This document shows positions 63,746 to 64,000 of a stretch of DNA of 64,000 bases, piece by piece; positions within the stretch are counted from its first letter, which is position 1; each line of letters opens with the position of its first letter. The stretch is from Phenylobacterium glaciei. Its GTDB lineage: Bacteria; Pseudomonadota; Alphaproteobacteria; Caulobacterales; Caulobacteraceae. Below the pieces are notes generated by a model. The model was not told the DNA's origin and did not search any database. It worked only from the letters and a program-made list of their open reading frames with translations. A program made the translations under genes and the position numbers. The DNA lies in the NCBI RefSeq assembly GCF_016772415.1, contig NZ_JAGSGD010000001.1, positions 2,071,501 to 2,135,500 of the forward strand. The letters run 5' to 3'.

Positions 63746-64000
63746 ATGCGTCTGATCATGCAGCGACACGGGGACTCGCAGGGGACCGCGGCGAAAGCCG
63801 TTGAGGTTGAACTCGCCTGGCCCGCGCCCGGGAAGCTCGCCCTGACCTATATCGTAATCGGCGACATCGCGGCCCTGAAACTGCCGTCTCCGGCGCCTGG
63901 CGGGCGAACCGACGAACTCTGGCGTCACACCTGCCTGGAAGCCTTCGTCGGCGAGGGCGCGGGCTACTATGAGTTCAACCTCGCTCCGTCGGCGGAGTGG
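63746..64000 (+). CDS. DOMON-like domain protein, 5' part (3' end outside window)
   Basis: Frame from ATG 63746 is open to the window edge (85 codons). AVEVELAWPAPGKLALTYIV, GRTDELWRHTCLEAFVG and YYEFNLAPSAEW match the N-terminus of the DOMON-like family in sphingomonads and caulobacters. DOMON folds bind haem or sugars. No signal peptide. ATG 63758 is an alternative start. It diverges from tyrS with 297 bp between. Confidence 0.82.
   Translation, partial: MRLIMQRHGDSQGTAAKAVEVELAWPAPGKLALTYIVIGDIAALKLPSPAPGGRTDELWRHTCLEAFVGEGAGYYEFNLAPSAEW

Noticed and set aside
1..64000. tRNA, tmRNA, rRNA, CRISPR arrays, transposases, phage genes
   Set aside because: Scanned for TPsiC-arm sequences, spaced repeats and transposase or integrase motifs; GGTTCGA matches are inside coding genes and lack a tRNA fold around them.

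Overview
The window is a G+C-rich chromosomal segment from an alphaproteobacterium. Gene content and order (rpoZ-rsh, pyrE-pdxJ-acpS, lepB-rnc-era-recO-parC, NDUFA12-DUF2155-aat, aroQ-accB-accC, rne facing amiC-mrcA-prfB, M23 peptidase with bactofilin) and an RNase E ending in a GWWRRG tail point to Caulobacteraceae. Phenylobacterium is my best guess, made from protein style and not from a marker search. Nearly all of the window is coding, on both strands, with many 1-4 bp ATGA or TGATG overlaps. I found no tRNA, rRNA, CRISPR array, insertion sequence or prophage.

Layout. 1-3506: the 3' part of a TetR regulator, then an overlapping FecB/FecCD/ATPase importer operon (B12, haem or siderophore class) with a small alpha/beta hydrolase. 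3503-9108: soluble lytic transglycosylase, dapA-smpB-GNAT, family 5 uracil-DNA glycosylase and a NYN-domain protein. 9144-12368: folK, rpoZ, rsh. 12372-18397: accessory genes (TolB-like/amidohydrolase fusion, TauD dioxygenase, small membrane protein, EamA exporter, GNAT). 18451-20185: pyrE-pdxJ-acpS. 20187-24468: a palindromic repeat, an S9 peptidase, a class A beta-lactamase-like protein and a lipoprotein. 24597-30042: lepB-rnc-era-recO, parC. 30046-36424: HxlR-type regulator with a divergent tautomerase and SRPBCC protein, aspS, serine hydrolase, two exported pentapeptide-repeat proteins. 36493-38997: a protein with an intact class II ribonucleotide reductase (NrdJ) tail on a decayed catalytic region. 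39153-43944: NDUFA12, DUF2155, aat, second palindromic repeat, methyltransferase, accC-accB-aroQ. 44035-48890: thiS-thiG, an unknown small protein, SDR, FAD enzyme, and a methyltransferase behind a leader that looks like an attenuator. 48887-59740: DsbA-like lipoprotein, M48-TPR protease, rne, amiC, mrcA, prfB (with its programmed frameshift), ComB-like phosphatase. 59737-64000: bactofilin and M23 endopeptidase, bcp, tyrS, and the 5' part of a DOMON-like gene.

How the genes fit together. Most are housekeeping: envelope growth and remodelling (transglycosylase, PBP1A, AmiC, M23/bactofilin, LepB, DsbA), translation and its quality control (SmpB, PrfB, AspS, TyrS, Aat, Era), RNA turnover (RNase E, RNase III), stringent response (Rsh, omega) and cofactor/lipid synthesis (FolK, PdxJ, ThiS/G, AcpS, AccB/C, AroQ). 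The most interesting points are the NrdJ-derived apparent pseudoenzyme (36493-38997), the candidate attenuator plus Shine-Dalgarno-sequestering hairpin before the methyltransferase (47885-48083), possible CTG starts for rsh and the binding protein, a 22-bp-phased direct repeat beside the HxlR regulator, and two long-armed palindromic repeats of nearly equal size. I did not find a clear new defence or biosynthetic system.
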